Shown: positions 1-7,910 of the stretch, piece by piece | Numbering within the stretch: position 1 is the first letter of the stretch | How the letters are laid out: the number at the start of each line of letters is the position of its first letter | DNA from: Lentzea aerocolonigenes | GTDB lineage: Bacteria; Actinomycetota; Actinomycetes; Mycobacteriales; Pseudonocardiaceae | NCBI RefSeq assembly: GCF_000955955.1 | Contig: NZ_JYJG01000361.1 | Span: 1-26,834 of the forward strand | DNA length: 26,834 nucleotides | Reading direction: 5' to 3' | Made by a program: the position numbers and the translations under genes | Notes under the pieces: model-generated | The model's database searches: none | Told to the model about the DNA's origin: nothing | What the model saw: only the letters and a program-made list of their open reading frames with translations

Positions 1-1336
1 CCAGCCCTCGGCGAGCTGGCATCGCATCACCTGGCCCGTGGACTGTTGATGCCGGATCAACCAGCCTTTGGACGGTCGGTGCCGCATCAACCGACCCTTG
101 AACAGCCGACGTCGCCTCAACCGGCCTCTGGACAGCCGTTGCTGAACCGACCGGTGGCTCGACCGTTGGCGTCGCCCCGACATCGCGCTGGACTGTCGAC
201 GGCTCAACTCTCGGCTGGCCGGACACGGACGACGACCCGACCAGCCGCTGTGCGACAGGCTCGGCGAAGTCGGCCTGGGTCAGAGTGTGCGTGGCTTGGC
301 CCGCGATCGGCAGGGCGGATCCACTCCCAACCGGCCGTCGTCCTGCCGGCGCAGCAAGATCGGCCTGGGTCGAGGCGGGCACAGCGGAGTCGGGGCCGAC
401 CAACCGCTGCGCTGCAACATCGGCCGGCGTGGCGGTGGGTGCGTTCGCGGTGTGGCCCGCCACTGGCAGGTCGGACTCAGCCCCCACGAGACGCTGGGCA
501 ACGGGTTCCGCAGAACCGGACGGCAGTCCGGGCTCGGAACCCACCAGACGCTGGGCGACAGGCTCGATTCCGGCGACCGGCCCGGTCTCGGAACCCAGGC
601 CCGGGTGGGTTGTCAGCTCCGCAGGGGTGGCCGCGCTGATGTCAGGCGGCCCGCCCGGCCGGCCGGGCGGATCGGGACGAGCCAGCACAGGCATGCCGGG
701 GGCGTCACCCACGAACCGCTGAACCGCCTGCACACCACCGAGGCCCGGTGCCGAATCGCCGACATCTCCAGCAGGGTCCGGCACACCGGCGGGCGCCGGA
801 ACGTCGGATGCTCGTTGCAGCACCGACGAGATCGGCTCTCCGAGGCCCAACCTCCTCGGCCGGGCGGGGCGAGGAGGCTCCTCCGGCACCGAACGCTGAA
901 CCTCCGGACCAGCCGCGGCGATGACGGGAGCAGCTACCGCGTCGCCCTCACCATCAGGCGCGGCAGCCTCCACCGGCTCGGGCTCGACCACACTCCGCGC
1001 CACCACAACTGGCGACGGCGCAACAGCCGTCGGCACCTGGGAGACGACAGGGGCGTCGGACGAACGGCTCGCCCGCACCGTCTTCCACTCCGACGGCTCC
1101 GCAGCGGGAGCAGCCACGTCCGCGATCGACCCCGCGGGCTCGGCCGGGCCCACCGCGTGTGCCAGCGGTGCCAGGAACGACGGGTTCTGCCAGGCGCTCA
1201 ACCCTGCCGAGAACGACGACACCGGGTTGATCAGCGGGTGCGGTGCGACGACTCGCTGCAGTGGCGGCAAGTGATGCCACTCCGACCGGACAACCGGCAA
1301 GGAAGGCGCTGCAGCACGCCTGCGAAAGGGCCACAC
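1..1336 (-). CDS. QR-repeat protein of the eCIS cluster, 3' end missing
   Basis: This leftward frame is open from a GTG at 1336 to the window edge (445 residues visible, no stop). The start is set by a GGAGG nine bases upstream, just after the stop of the DUF6760 gene. The protein opens with the basic patch VWPFRRR and then a Trp/Pro-containing segment of about 60 residues. The rest is Ala/Pro/Val/Glu-rich and carries many copies of a degenerate motif, (V/A)QR(L/x)VG: VQRSV, VQRFV, four AQRLVG, VQRDVG, VQRPVE and VQRLVD, spaced about 15-45 residues apart. No signal peptide or transmembrane helix is evident. I do not recognise a named family. Its place directly after sheath, tube and assembly genes suggests a structural, tether or cargo-related part of the injection system. 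A larger opposite-strand frame over it (287-1387) is an artefact of the repeats. Confidence 0.75.
   Translation of the reverse strand, partial: MWPFRRRAAAPSLPVVRSEWHHLPPLQRVVAPHPLINPVSSFSAGLSAWQNPSFLAPLAHAVGPAEPAGSIADVAAPAAEPSEWKTVRASRSSDAPVVSQVPTAVAPSPVVVARSVVEPEPVEAAAPDGEGDAVAAPVIAAAGPEVQRSVPEEPPRPARPRRLGLGEPISSVLQRASDVPAPAGVPDPAGDVGDSAPGLGGVQAVQRFVGDAPGMPVLARPDPPGRPGGPPDISAATPAELTTHPGLGSETGPVAGIEPVAQRLVGSEPGLPSGSAEPVAQRLVGAESDLPVAGHTANAPTATPADVAAQRLVGPDSAVPASTQADLAAPAGRRPVGSGSALPIAGQATHTLTQADFAEPVAQRLVGSSSVSGQPRVEPSTVQRDVGATPTVEPPVGSATAVQRPVEATSAVQGSVDAAPTVQRLVDPASTVHGPGDAMPARRGL
56..556 (-). repeat. Coding repeats (V/A)QRLV(G/D)
   Basis: Five well-preserved copies encode AQRLVG or VQRLVD on the minus strand at 539-556, 482-499, 395-412, 236-253 and 56-73. 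Decayed copies (RRPVGS, VQRDVG, VQRPVE) lie between and after them. All share one reading frame. Spacing is irregular and the DNA between copies is not conserved, so this is a protein-level repeat rather than a tandem DNA repeat. Confidence 0.8.
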
Positions 1337-1342
1337 AACGAG

Positions 1343-1531
1343 TCACCTCCCCGAGCCAGAGCCACGACCAGAGCCAGAACCAGCTGAAATCCGCGTGTTG
1401 ATGCGGCCGATCTCCTCCACGTACCGCAACCGCTCGGCGTGCTCCAGGTCCAAAATGGACTCAAGAGACCAGTGGAAGTGGTAGGCGACGTACGCGACTT
1501 CCGAGTACAGCCGGTCTGGCGCGTACGTCAC
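1343..1531 (-). CDS. DUF6760 family eCIS small protein
   Basis: A 62-residue protein with the features of the small DUF6760 proteins found beside eCIS tube genes: an LYSEVAYVAYHFHW segment, then SILDLEHAERLRYVEEIGRIN, which is helical and acidic/basic. The C-terminus ends in a short Gly/Ser/Arg tail (SGSGRGSGSGR). I chose the GTG at 1531 because it forms a GTGA overlap with the stop of the preceding gene. The upstream ATG at 1591 would overlap that gene by 64 nt. In phage-tail-like systems a very short protein at this place often acts in tail assembly or tape-measure chaperoning; the exact job is not known. It is co-transcribed with the sheath and tube genes. Confidence 0.85.
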   Translation of the reverse strand: MTYAPDRLYSEVAYVAYHFHWSLESILDLEHAERLRYVEEIGRINTRISAGSGSGRGSGSGR

Positions 1532-1935
1532 GATTCCCCCAGGCGCCCACCCGCGATGTCGACCTCGAACCCGTGCCCGCAGGAAGGACACGCGACACCG
1601 GAGCGCGTGTGGCCCTCGCTGTTGATCCGGCGGTACATGTCCTGCAGGAAGGCCAGATCCGAGGCGAACAGGTTCTCGATGATCCCCGCGTGAACGTCCA
1701 CAACGGACCCGATGCGCACGACGACCCGGCCCAGCAGGACCACTGTCAGGAACGCCGAGTTCTCGCGGACCCGGTCGTCCCGCAACGGGATCAGCTCGTC
1801 GCGAGCCGTCGCCAGTCTCATCACGCCGTCGCGATGCACAACCCCGGAGTCGTCCACGTACCCGCGCGGCAAGGAGAACGCGAACTCGGTCTGCATAACC
1901 GGAGCAGCAGCGACGGCAGAGGAAGAGCGCTTCAC
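1528..1935 (-). CDS. Phage-tail-type assembly protein of the eCIS
   Basis: A 135-residue protein whose core (MQTEFAFSLPRGYVD, then RLATARDEL, a hydrophobic VVLLGRVVVRIG stretch, and FASDLAFLQDMYRRIN) resembles the phage tail assembly proteins that follow tube genes in contractile injection clusters. The C-terminal CPSCGHGFEVD has one CxxC pair, which could bind a metal only if partnered with another ligand or subunit. The GTG start at 1935 overlaps the tube stop (GTGA), suggesting translational coupling. The next ATG in frame is at 1896. It probably helps assemble the tube and sheath or terminate the tail; this is inferred from position and family. Confidence 0.8.
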   Translation of the reverse strand: MKRSSSAVAAAPVMQTEFAFSLPRGYVDDSGVVHRDGVMRLATARDELIPLRDDRVRENSAFLTVVLLGRVVVRIGSVVDVHAGIIENLFASDLAFLQDMYRRINSEGHTRSGVACPSCGHGFEVDIAGGRLGES

Positions 1936-2375
1936 TCGACTTCCATCTCCTCGTAGGTGACCGTGAGCTTCTCGGTCAGCACGGAGGTGTCGCCGGCCTT
2001 CAAAGTGCCGATCTCCAACGACTTCGGCCAGCAGCGCACGATCTTGTAGCGCTTGATGGCGGCGCCCTCGTAGTCGTAGACGACGACCACGCCGTTCTTG
2101 CGGGCGCTGGCCATCTTGCCGAAGCGCGAGTCCTTGATCCACTTCTCGAACGAGTTGTCCGCCGTCAGACCGCGGGTGAGGACGACCTCGCCCGCCTTCG
2201 CCCTGCCCGGCAGCTTCTTGATGACGTACTTGCCGTCGGCCATGTTCTGCTTGAGCTCGATGACGTCCTGCTCCATCTTCAGGCCGGTCACCTCGGAGAT
2301 CTGCTTGATCGTGATGCCGTCGACCTCAAGGCCGAACGAGTGGCCTACCGACGTGTCGAGATCGGGGAGTGCCAT
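1932..2375 (-). CDS. eCIS inner tube protein (T4 gp19-like)
   Basis: 147 residues, the usual length for Pvc1/Afp1/Cis1-type inner tube subunits. Recognisable family features are the N-terminal LDTSVGHSFGLEVDG, the ISEVTGLKMEQDVIELKQN segment, LTRGLTADNSFEKWI, and a C-terminal WPKSLEIGTLKAGD with a beta-rich end (TVTYEEMEVE). These proteins stack as hexameric rings forming the rigid tube that the sheath drives through the target envelope and that may carry payload in its lumen. It starts 15 nt after the sheath stop, and its own stop is used for the overlap with the assembly gene. Only one tube gene is visible; many systems have two or three. Confidence 0.93.
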   Translation of the reverse strand: MALPDLDTSVGHSFGLEVDGITIKQISEVTGLKMEQDVIELKQNMADGKYVIKKLPGRAKAGEVVLTRGLTADNSFEKWIKDSRFGKMASARKNGVVVVYDYEGAAIKRYKIVRCWPKSLEIGTLKAGDTSVLTEKLTVTYEEMEVE

Positions 2376-2390
2376 GTCGATGAACCGCCT

Positions 2391-3905
2391 TTACTCGTTG
2401 ACCAGACTGGTGCCGCCCTGCATCTGGGCGAGCCGGAAGATGACGAACTCCGCGGGCTTCACGGGTGCGATGCCGACCTCGCACACGACCTGGCCGAGGT
2501 CGATGCCCTCCGCCGGGTTGGTCTCGCGGTCGCACTTGACGTAGAACGCCTCGTCGGGCGTCAGGCCGAACAGGGCGCCCTTGCGCCACTCCATCACCAG
2601 GAAGGCGGAGATCGTCCGGCGAATGCGGGCCCACAACGCGTCGTCGTTCGGTTCGAACACGACCCACTGCGTTCCGTCCAGAATGGACTCTTCGAGGTAG
2701 TTGAAGAGCCGACGGACGTTCAGGTAACGCCAGGCCGGGTCGGACGACAACGTACGAGCGCCCCAGACGCGAATCCCGCGGCCGGTGAAGGCCCGGATGC
2801 AGTTCACGCCGATCGGGTTCAGCAGCTCCTGCTCGGCCTTCGTCAGCTGGGTCTGCAACGCCACTGCGCCGCGCACGGTCTCGTTCGCCGGAGCCTTGTG
2901 CACGCCCCGGGAAGCGTCGTTGCGCGCCCACACACCGGCCATGTGACCCGACGGCGGCACGAAGATGTTGTCCGAAGTGGACGGATCGTAGACCTTGATC
3001 CACGGGTAGTACAGAGTCGCGTACTTCGAGTCGTAGCCCGCCTCGGTCTGCTTCCAGTTCTTCACCTGGTCCGGCGACAAGGAAGGCGGCGGGTCGAGGA
3101 TCGCCATGCGGTCGCCCATGAGCTCGCAGTGCGCGATGATCGCGGACTGCACGGTCTTGACCGCCTCCAACGTGATCAGCCCGCGCTGGTAGGAGCTCAT
3201 CAGGTCCGGTACCGAGACCATCGTGACCTCGTCGATCGCCTCCAGGCCACCGAAACCGGTGCGATCGGCCACGTCACCGACGTAGTCGTCGGGCACGACC
3301 TTGCGCGGCACGGGCGGCGGGGCAGGAGCCTCGCGCAACGCCACGGAAGCCTTGTCCGGGCGAGCAAGCGACGCCCCGGCGACCTCCTCGATCGTGATCA
3401 GCTTCGAGGCCGCGTTGACGACCACCGCGACGTTCTCCTTGCCGCGCTTGGCCGACACCTGGTGCGTCTCGACGACCTTGCCGTTGTCCTTGACGATCAG
3501 CGCGAACCGGTCGTCCGGCTGGTTCTCCCCCGCCGCGTCGCCGACCTCGACGGACAACGAGCCCGCACCGAGTTCACGAGCCGACACCCGGTAGCCGCCC
3601 AGCTGCGCCTGCGGGCCGGCGGGCAGTGCCGCGGCCGAACGCGAGCCGCCCACACGGACGACGTAGCAGTTGTTGCCACCGTTGAGGAAGTAGCCGTAGA
3701 CGGCCAGCGGCAGGTAGCAGCCCTCGGCGAAGTCGCCGAACTTCTCGGTGTACTGCGCCCAGTTCGAGACCAGCGTCGGGGTGTTGTAGTCACCCTTGGC
3801 CGCGAACCCGACGAACGCGGCGACGGCAGTGCCCACGCCCTCGATCGGGCGGGCACCTGCCTCCACCTCCTCGACGTACACGCCCGGCGAGAGATAGGTG
3901 GGCAT
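2391..3905 (-). CDS. eCIS contractile tail sheath protein
   Basis: A 504-residue sheath protein. The N-terminus MPTYLSPGVYVEEVEAGARPIEGVGTA.. is the classic sheath beginning. The C-terminal third carries the conserved FTGRGIRVWGARTLSSDP, YLNVRRLFNYLEESI and FLVMEWRKGALFG segments of the T4 gp18/Pvc2/Afp2 family. I chose the ATG at 3905 because GGGAGG lies six bases upstream and it matches family N-termini; the longer frame to 4037 would run through the promoter region. The sheath polymerises around the tube and contracts to push it. It is the first gene of the leftward structural operon. The variable middle (about residues 85-250) is the usual region of divergence between sheath paralogues. 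Confidence 0.95.
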   Translation of the reverse strand: MPTYLSPGVYVEEVEAGARPIEGVGTAVAAFVGFAAKGDYNTPTLVSNWAQYTEKFGDFAEGCYLPLAVYGYFLNGGNNCYVVRVGGSRSAAALPAGPQAQLGGYRVSARELGAGSLSVEVGDAAGENQPDDRFALIVKDNGKVVETHQVSAKRGKENVAVVVNAASKLITIEEVAGASLARPDKASVALREAPAPPPVPRKVVPDDYVGDVADRTGFGGLEAIDEVTMVSVPDLMSSYQRGLITLEAVKTVQSAIIAHCELMGDRMAILDPPPSLSPDQVKNWKQTEAGYDSKYATLYYPWIKVYDPSTSDNIFVPPSGHMAGVWARNDASRGVHKAPANETVRGAVALQTQLTKAEQELLNPIGVNCIRAFTGRGIRVWGARTLSSDPAWRYLNVRRLFNYLEESILDGTQWVVFEPNDDALWARIRRTISAFLVMEWRKGALFGLTPDEAFYVKCDRETNPAEGIDLGQVVCEVGIAPVKPAEFVIFRLAQMQGGTSLVNE

Positions 3906-3916
3906 CGACGGCCTCC

Positions 3917-3946
3917 CATGTCGTACGGAACCCTGTACGAGACATG
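3917..3946 (-). promoter_or_regulatory. Hairpin touching the sheath ribosome binding site
   Basis: Arms CATG-TCGTAC (3917-3926) and GTACGA-GA-CATG (3935-3946) pair with a two-base bulge around an eight-base loop. The lower edge touches the GGGAGG ribosome binding site of the sheath gene (3912-3917). It could be a 5'-leader RNA structure tuning translation or an operator half-site pair. The pairing is seen directly; the role is inferred. Confidence 0.5.
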
Positions 3947-4005
3947 CTCCGGCGACCTGGGAAAACCCGACACGACCGCGCGGCGGTGCCAGAGGGAGCC
4001 GGTGA

Positions 4006-4021
4006 CTGCCCAAATGGGCAG
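4006..4021. promoter_or_regulatory. Palindrome CTGCCC-N4-GGGCAG, copy 1
   Basis: CTGCCCAAATGGGCAG is a perfect inverted repeat (7-bp arms, 2-bp centre). It lies between the divergent sheath gene (100 nt away) and the metallophosphoesterase gene (134 nt away). The same outer bases recur at 7911-7926 and 14623-14638, upstream of other eCIS units. No T-tract follows on either strand, so it is not a terminator. It is probably an operator for one regulator of the whole system. The rest of the 3906-4155 intergenic region shows no clear promoter to me. Confidence 0.65.
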
Positions 4022-4155
4022 CCACCCGCAGTGCCACCCCAGAGGGGGATTTCCCGCCCGTTCACCGAACTGCCGCCGAACGATCACCGCACGAGTCTCA
4101 TCTGAGCCCTACCCTTCGCGACGGCCCATGTCCGCCAACAAGGAAGTGCGCTGGC

Positions 4156-5514
4156 ATGAAACGTCGCAGGGCTCCCTCAGCCGTGCTCACCACGGTCGTC
4201 GTCACGGCGGCCACCCTCACCGCCTCCACCGCGGCTCACGCAGCCACCACCACGTTCACGCCCACTGCCGACACCTACGTCGACAACTCGGCGACCGGTA
4301 CGAACTACGGCACGTCCGGTCAGCTCGGCACCGACAACTCGCCGGTCAAGCGGACGTTCCTCAAGTTCACCGTGTCCGGGGTGAGCTCGGTCGGCAACGC
4401 CAAGCTGCGCGTCCACACGGACGACGTCGCCGGTTCGGAAAGCCCGAACGGCGGCACGTTCCGGTCCACGTCCAACGTCAGCTGGACGGAAACCGGTGTC
4501 ACCTGGAACAACCAGCCCGCCGCCGACGGCGCCACGCTCGGCTCCCTCGGCGCGGTCGTCCGCAACGCCTGGTACGAGATCGACGTGACCAGCTACGTGA
4601 CCGGCAACGGCACGTACAGCATCGCGATCACGTCCTCCAGCACGGACGGCGCCGACTACGACTCACGTGAGAGCGGTGCCACCACGGCTCCGCAGCTCGT
4701 GGTCACCGACGGCACGACGCCGCCGCCCGGCGACCCGGTGTGGGTCGGCGCCGGCGACATCGCGGACTCCGGTTCCGGTGACACCGCGACGGCCACTCTC
4801 CTGGACAACATCCAGGGCACGGTCTTCACCACGGGCGACAACGTCTACAACAGCGGCACGGCGTCGGAGTTCAACTCCTACTACGAGCCGACCTGGGGCC
4901 GTCACAAGGCGCGCACCAAGCCCTCGCCCGGTAACCACGACTACAACACCAGTGGCGCCACGGGGTACTACAACTACTTCGGATCGCTGGCCGGGCCGTC
5001 GGGGCGGGGTTACTACTCCTACGACATCGGCAACTGGCACATCGTGTCGCTGAACTCCAACGTCAGCATGTCCGCTGGCAGCGCGCAGGAGCAGTGGCTG
5101 CGCCAGGACCTGGCGGCGAGCACGAAGCCGTGCACCGCGGCGTACTGGCACCACCCGCTGTTCACCAGCGGTGCCAACCACGCTCCGGAGACGGCCACCA
5201 GGCCGTTGTTCCAGGCCCTGTACGACAACAACGCCGACCTCGTGGTCACCGGGCACAACCACCAGTACGAGCGGTTCGCCCCGCAGAACCCCACCGGAGG
5301 CCTCGACAACGCGCGCGGCATCCGGCAGTTCGTCGCGGGCATGGGCGGCGCGGGCGCCTACCCGTTCGGCACGATCAAGCCGAACAGCGAGGCCCGCAAC
5401 ACCGGCACCCGCGGTGTGCTGAAGCTGACGCTGCACAGCAACAGCTTCGACTGGCAGTTCGTCCCCGAGGCGGGCAAGACCTACACCGACAGCGGCACGA
5501 CCAACTGTCACTGA
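4156..5514 (+). CDS. Secreted metallophosphoesterase with DNRLRE-type domain
   Basis: 452 residues. An n-region KRRR and a hydrophobic stretch ending THE..AHA at about residue 30 form a Sec signal peptide. Residues about 33-185 form a DNRLRE/CBM96-like beta domain (TFTPTADTYVDNS, TFLKFTVSGV, VTWNNQP, YEIDVTSYV), usual in cell-surface or extracellular enzymes. Residues about 198-450 are a calcineurin-like phosphoesterase domain with the full metal-binding set: GDIAD (D201), GDN (D228-N229), GNHD (N260-H261), WHHP (H332/H333) and GHNH (H367, H369). It probably hydrolyses phosphoesters outside the cell. AAGGAAG precedes the ATG. It heads a rightward unit with the MFS and TolB-like genes and is the first gene right of the shared palindrome. 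Confidence 0.92.
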   Translation: MKRRRAPSAVLTTVVVTAATLTASTAAHAATTTFTPTADTYVDNSATGTNYGTSGQLGTDNSPVKRTFLKFTVSGVSSVGNAKLRVHTDDVAGSESPNGGTFRSTSNVSWTETGVTWNNQPAADGATLGSLGAVVRNAWYEIDVTSYVTGNGTYSIAITSSSTDGADYDSRESGATTAPQLVVTDGTTPPPGDPVWVGAGDIADSGSGDTATATLLDNIQGTVFTTGDNVYNSGTASEFNSYYEPTWGRHKARTKPSPGNHDYNTSGATGYYNYFGSLAGPSGRGYYSYDIGNWHIVSLNSNVSMSAGSAQEQWLRQDLAASTKPCTAAYWHHPLFTSGANHAPETATRPLFQALYDNNADLVVTGHNHQYERFAPQNPTGGLDNARGIRQFVAGMGGAGAYPFGTIKPNSEARNTGTRGVLKLTLHSNSFDWQFVPEAGKTYTDSGTTNCH

Positions 5515-5534
5515 TCTAACAGCTGGAGGCCGGT

Positions 5535-6740
5535 GTGTACTTGTCCACATTAGACAAACCCAAGTCGGCGAACTGGAAAGGGCTGAGCGGCAACGTCTTC
5601 GCGCTCGGCACGGTCAGCCTCATCACCGACGTCTCGTCGGAGATGGTGGCCGCGGTCCTGCCGCTGTACCTGGTCATCGGCCTCCAGCTCAGCCCGGCCG
5701 CGTACGGGCTGATCGACGGCGTCTACACGGGCGCCACCACGGTGCTCAGGCTCGCCGGCGGCTATCTCGCCGACCGGACGAACCGGCGCAAGGCGGTCGC
5801 GGGCTTCGGCTACGGCATCTCCGCCGTGGCGAAGCTCGGGCTGCTGGCCGCGGGCAGCTCCCTGACCGCGCTCGGCTTCGTGATCACCGCGGACCGGGCG
5901 GGCAAAGGACTGCGCACCGCACCACGCGATGCGCTGATCACCTTGTCCACGCCCAGTGGTGACCTGGGCCGCGCGTTCGGCGTGCACCGGGCGATGGACG
6001 GCATCGGCGCCTTCGCCGGACCACTCGTCGCCATGGCCGTGCTCGCGGCATCGGCACAGTCGTTCGACGCCGTGTTCGTCGTCAGCTTCTGCATCGCCGT
6101 GTTCGGCGTGCTGGTGCTGGCCCTGTACGTCGAGGACCGGCCGGAACCGCTGGAGCGCAAGGAGCCCATCAAGCTCGCGCTCCTCAAGGACCCGGCGGTC
6201 CGCAAGATCGTGCTGGCCGCGTCGCTGCTCGGCCTGGTCACGATCGGCGACGGGTTCGTGTACCTGTTGCTGCAGAAGCGGGAAGGGCTGGCGTTCGGCT
6301 GGTTCCCGCTGCTCGCCGTCGGCACGAGCCTGGTCTACCTGCTGTTCGCCGCACCGCTGGGCGCGCTCGCGGACCGGGTCGGCCGGCTGAAGGTCATGCT
6401 GTGCGGCTACGGCGCGCTGACCGTCGTCTATCTGCTGCTCTTCGGACCGCTCGGCGGCTGGCCGCTGCTGGTGCTGGTCGTGCTGCTCTACGGCGTGTTC
6501 TACGCCTGCACGGACGGCGTGCTGATGGCACTCGCGGGCCCAGCACTGCCGGAGCGCCTGCGCACCACCGGAATCGCGCTGATCCAAAGTGGACAGGCAC
6601 TCGCCTACCTCGGCTCTTCCGTCCTGTTCGGACTGACGTGGCAGTTCTGGAGCCCGGAAGCCGCCACCAGGACCGCCGCCGTCGCGGTCGTCCTCGCCCT
6701 GATCACCACCGCCGCACTGCTGGGACGTCGCAAGCCGTGA
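5535..6740 (+). CDS. MFS transporter
   Basis: 401 residues with about twelve hydrophobic helices and the MFS loop signature after helix 2 (GGYLADRTNRRKAVAGFGY, residues ~72-90) and a second copy in the C-half (GALADRVGRLKVMLCGY). The N-terminal helix reads FALGTVSLITDVSSEMVAAVLPLYLV, as in the drug/metabolite branch of MFS proteins. The GTG start has GGAGG five bases upstream and lies 20 nt after the phosphoesterase stop, so the two are likely co-transcribed. The substrate cannot be read from the sequence. A product of the secreted phosphoesterase (import) or an export role are both possible. Confidence 0.92.
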   Translation: MYLSTLDKPKSANWKGLSGNVFALGTVSLITDVSSEMVAAVLPLYLVIGLQLSPAAYGLIDGVYTGATTVLRLAGGYLADRTNRRKAVAGFGYGISAVAKLGLLAAGSSLTALGFVITADRAGKGLRTAPRDALITLSTPSGDLGRAFGVHRAMDGIGAFAGPLVAMAVLAASAQSFDAVFVVSFCIAVFGVLVLALYVEDRPEPLERKEPIKLALLKDPAVRKIVLAASLLGLVTIGDGFVYLLLQKREGLAFGWFPLLAVGTSLVYLLFAAPLGALADRVGRLKVMLCGYGALTVVYLLLFGPLGGWPLLVLVVLLYGVFYACTDGVLMALAGPALPERLRTTGIALIQSGQALAYLGSSVLFGLTWQFWSPEAATRTAAVAVVLALITTAALLGRRKP

Positions 6741-7693
6741 AGAACCGACTGCTGATCACCGTCATCGCCGCCGTGCTGCTCGCCGGTGTCGCCATCGGCT
6801 ACACCGTGCTGTCCGGCGCGTCTCCAGGAGAGACCGCGAACTCGGTTCCGCTCGACTCCGGTCCGCGGCTGATGGTGCTGAGCAACGGCAAGCTCTCCAC
6901 GGTGTCCCGCAACGACCCCGGCGGCCCGCGTGAGGTCACCGAGCAGCTCTGCGACCGCGTTTACAGCGCTGCCGGCACCATCTCGTGCCTGCGTCCGGTC
7001 GGCGCGCTGAAGGCAGGCGAACTCGCCGTGCTCGACAGCGACCTGAAGGAGCTCCGAACCGTTCCGCTGACCGGTTTCCCGAACCGCACGCGGGTGTCCG
7101 CGAGCGGCCGGATGGTGGCGTGGACGTTGTTCGTCGACGGGCATTCCTACGCCGCCAACGGTTTCTCGACCAGCACCGGAATCCTCGACACGGTGACCGG
7201 CACGCTCGTCCAGTCGCTGGAGGAGTTCACCGTCGAAGGCATGCAACAGCGCCCGGCCGACTCGAACTTCTGGGGCGTCACGTTCACCGCCGACGACAAC
7301 CGCTTCTACGCCACCATGTCGACCGGACCGCACCGCTACCTGATCGAGGGTGACTTCGCGGCCAAGCACCTCAAGCCGTTGACCGGTCTGGACAACGTCG
7401 AGTGCCCGTCGCTGTCCCCGGACGGCACCCGCATCGCCTACAAGAAGGCGGTTGACGGCGATCCGCAGAAGGGCTGGCGCGTCTCGGTGCTCGACCTGGC
7501 CACGCACAAGATCACGCAGCTCGCCGAGACCCGGACCGTCGACGACCAGCCGGCGTGGATCGACGACAGGACCGTGGCGTACGGGATCCAGCGCGATGAC
7601 GGTCTCAACGACGTGTGGTCCGTCCCGGCCGACGGCAGCGGCGAGGCGAAGGTCCTGGTGCCGGAGGCCAGCTCACCGGCGCCGCTCGGCTGA
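6737..7693 (+). CDS. Membrane-anchored TolB-like beta-propeller protein
   Basis: 318 residues starting at a GTG that overlaps the transporter stop (GTGA). An N-terminal hydrophobic helix (LLITVIAAVLLAGVAIGYTVL) without a lipobox suggests a membrane anchor or uncleaved signal. The remainder has PD40/TolB-type propeller repeats: LSPDGTRIAYKKA, VSVLDLATHKITQL, QPAWIDDRTVAYGIQ and NDVWSVPADGSGEAKVLV. Such propellers bind proteins or ligands rather than catalyse. Third gene of the metallophosphoesterase-MFS unit. Its 3' end overlaps by 21 nt the opposing small membrane-protein gene. Confidence 0.85.
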   Translation: MKNRLLITVIAAVLLAGVAIGYTVLSGASPGETANSVPLDSGPRLMVLSNGKLSTVSRNDPGGPREVTEQLCDRVYSAAGTISCLRPVGALKAGELAVLDSDLKELRTVPLTGFPNRTRVSASGRMVAWTLFVDGHSYAANGFSTSTGILDTVTGTLVQSLEEFTVEGMQQRPADSNFWGVTFTADDNRFYATMSTGPHRYLIEGDFAAKHLKPLTGLDNVECPSLSPDGTRIAYKKAVDGDPQKGWRVSVLDLATHKITQLAETRTVDDQPAWIDDRTVAYGIQRDDGLNDVWSVPADGSGEAKVLVPEASSPAPLG

Positions 7694-7873
7694 CCGCCAG
7701 GCCACCAGCCCGAACGCGAGGAGAGCGGCGGCGCATCCGGCGATCACCGTGCCGGTGGTGACGTTTCCCTGCCACCGCAAGGCGAGGCCGGTCACCAATG
7801 CGACGACGGCCACCACCGCCATGCCCTGGACCCAGCGCGGCCACGCCGTGGGGTCGATTCGCTTGCGCACCAC
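7673..7873 (-). CDS. Small two-helix membrane protein
   Basis: 66 residues: a basic N-terminus (MVRKRIDPTAW), then two hydrophobic helices (GMAVVAVVALVTGLAL and GTVIAGCAAALLAFGLVAW) and a basic tail (RSAERRR). The start is one of two adjacent GTG codons at 7868-7873. No clear ribosome binding site precedes it, so it may be leaderless. It is divergent from the payload gene and shares with it the 7874-7995 region that holds palindrome copy 2. Unknown family. An immunity or membrane-accessory role beside the payload gene is conceivable but nothing in the sequence proves it; the gene itself is likely rather than certain. Confidence 0.6.
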   Translation of the reverse strand: MVRKRIDPTAWPRWVQGMAVVAVVALVTGLALRWQGNVTTGTVIAGCAAALLAFGLVAWRSAERRR

Positions 7874-7910
7874 CGCAGGTTAGCGCCGGCAGTGCCCTGA
7901 CCAGCCCGAT

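Noticed and set aside
56..556. Possible CRISPR or tandem DNA repeat
   Set aside because: Repeated units are 18 bp, coding, in one frame and irregularly spaced with synonymous changes.
287..1387. A 366-codon rightward open frame
   Set aside because: It lies antisense to the leftward QR-repeat frame, which has a strong ribosome binding site, operon context and coherent protein repeats; the rightward product is Arg-rich low-complexity sequence.
2206..2216. CTGCCCGGCAG in the tube gene as a fourth operator copy
   Set aside because: Shorter spacer, inside coding sequence and not near a start.
2340..4670. A 776-codon rightward open frame
   Set aside because: It is antisense to the sheath gene and then out of frame with the phosphoesterase; Arg/His-rich composition typical of high-GC shadows.
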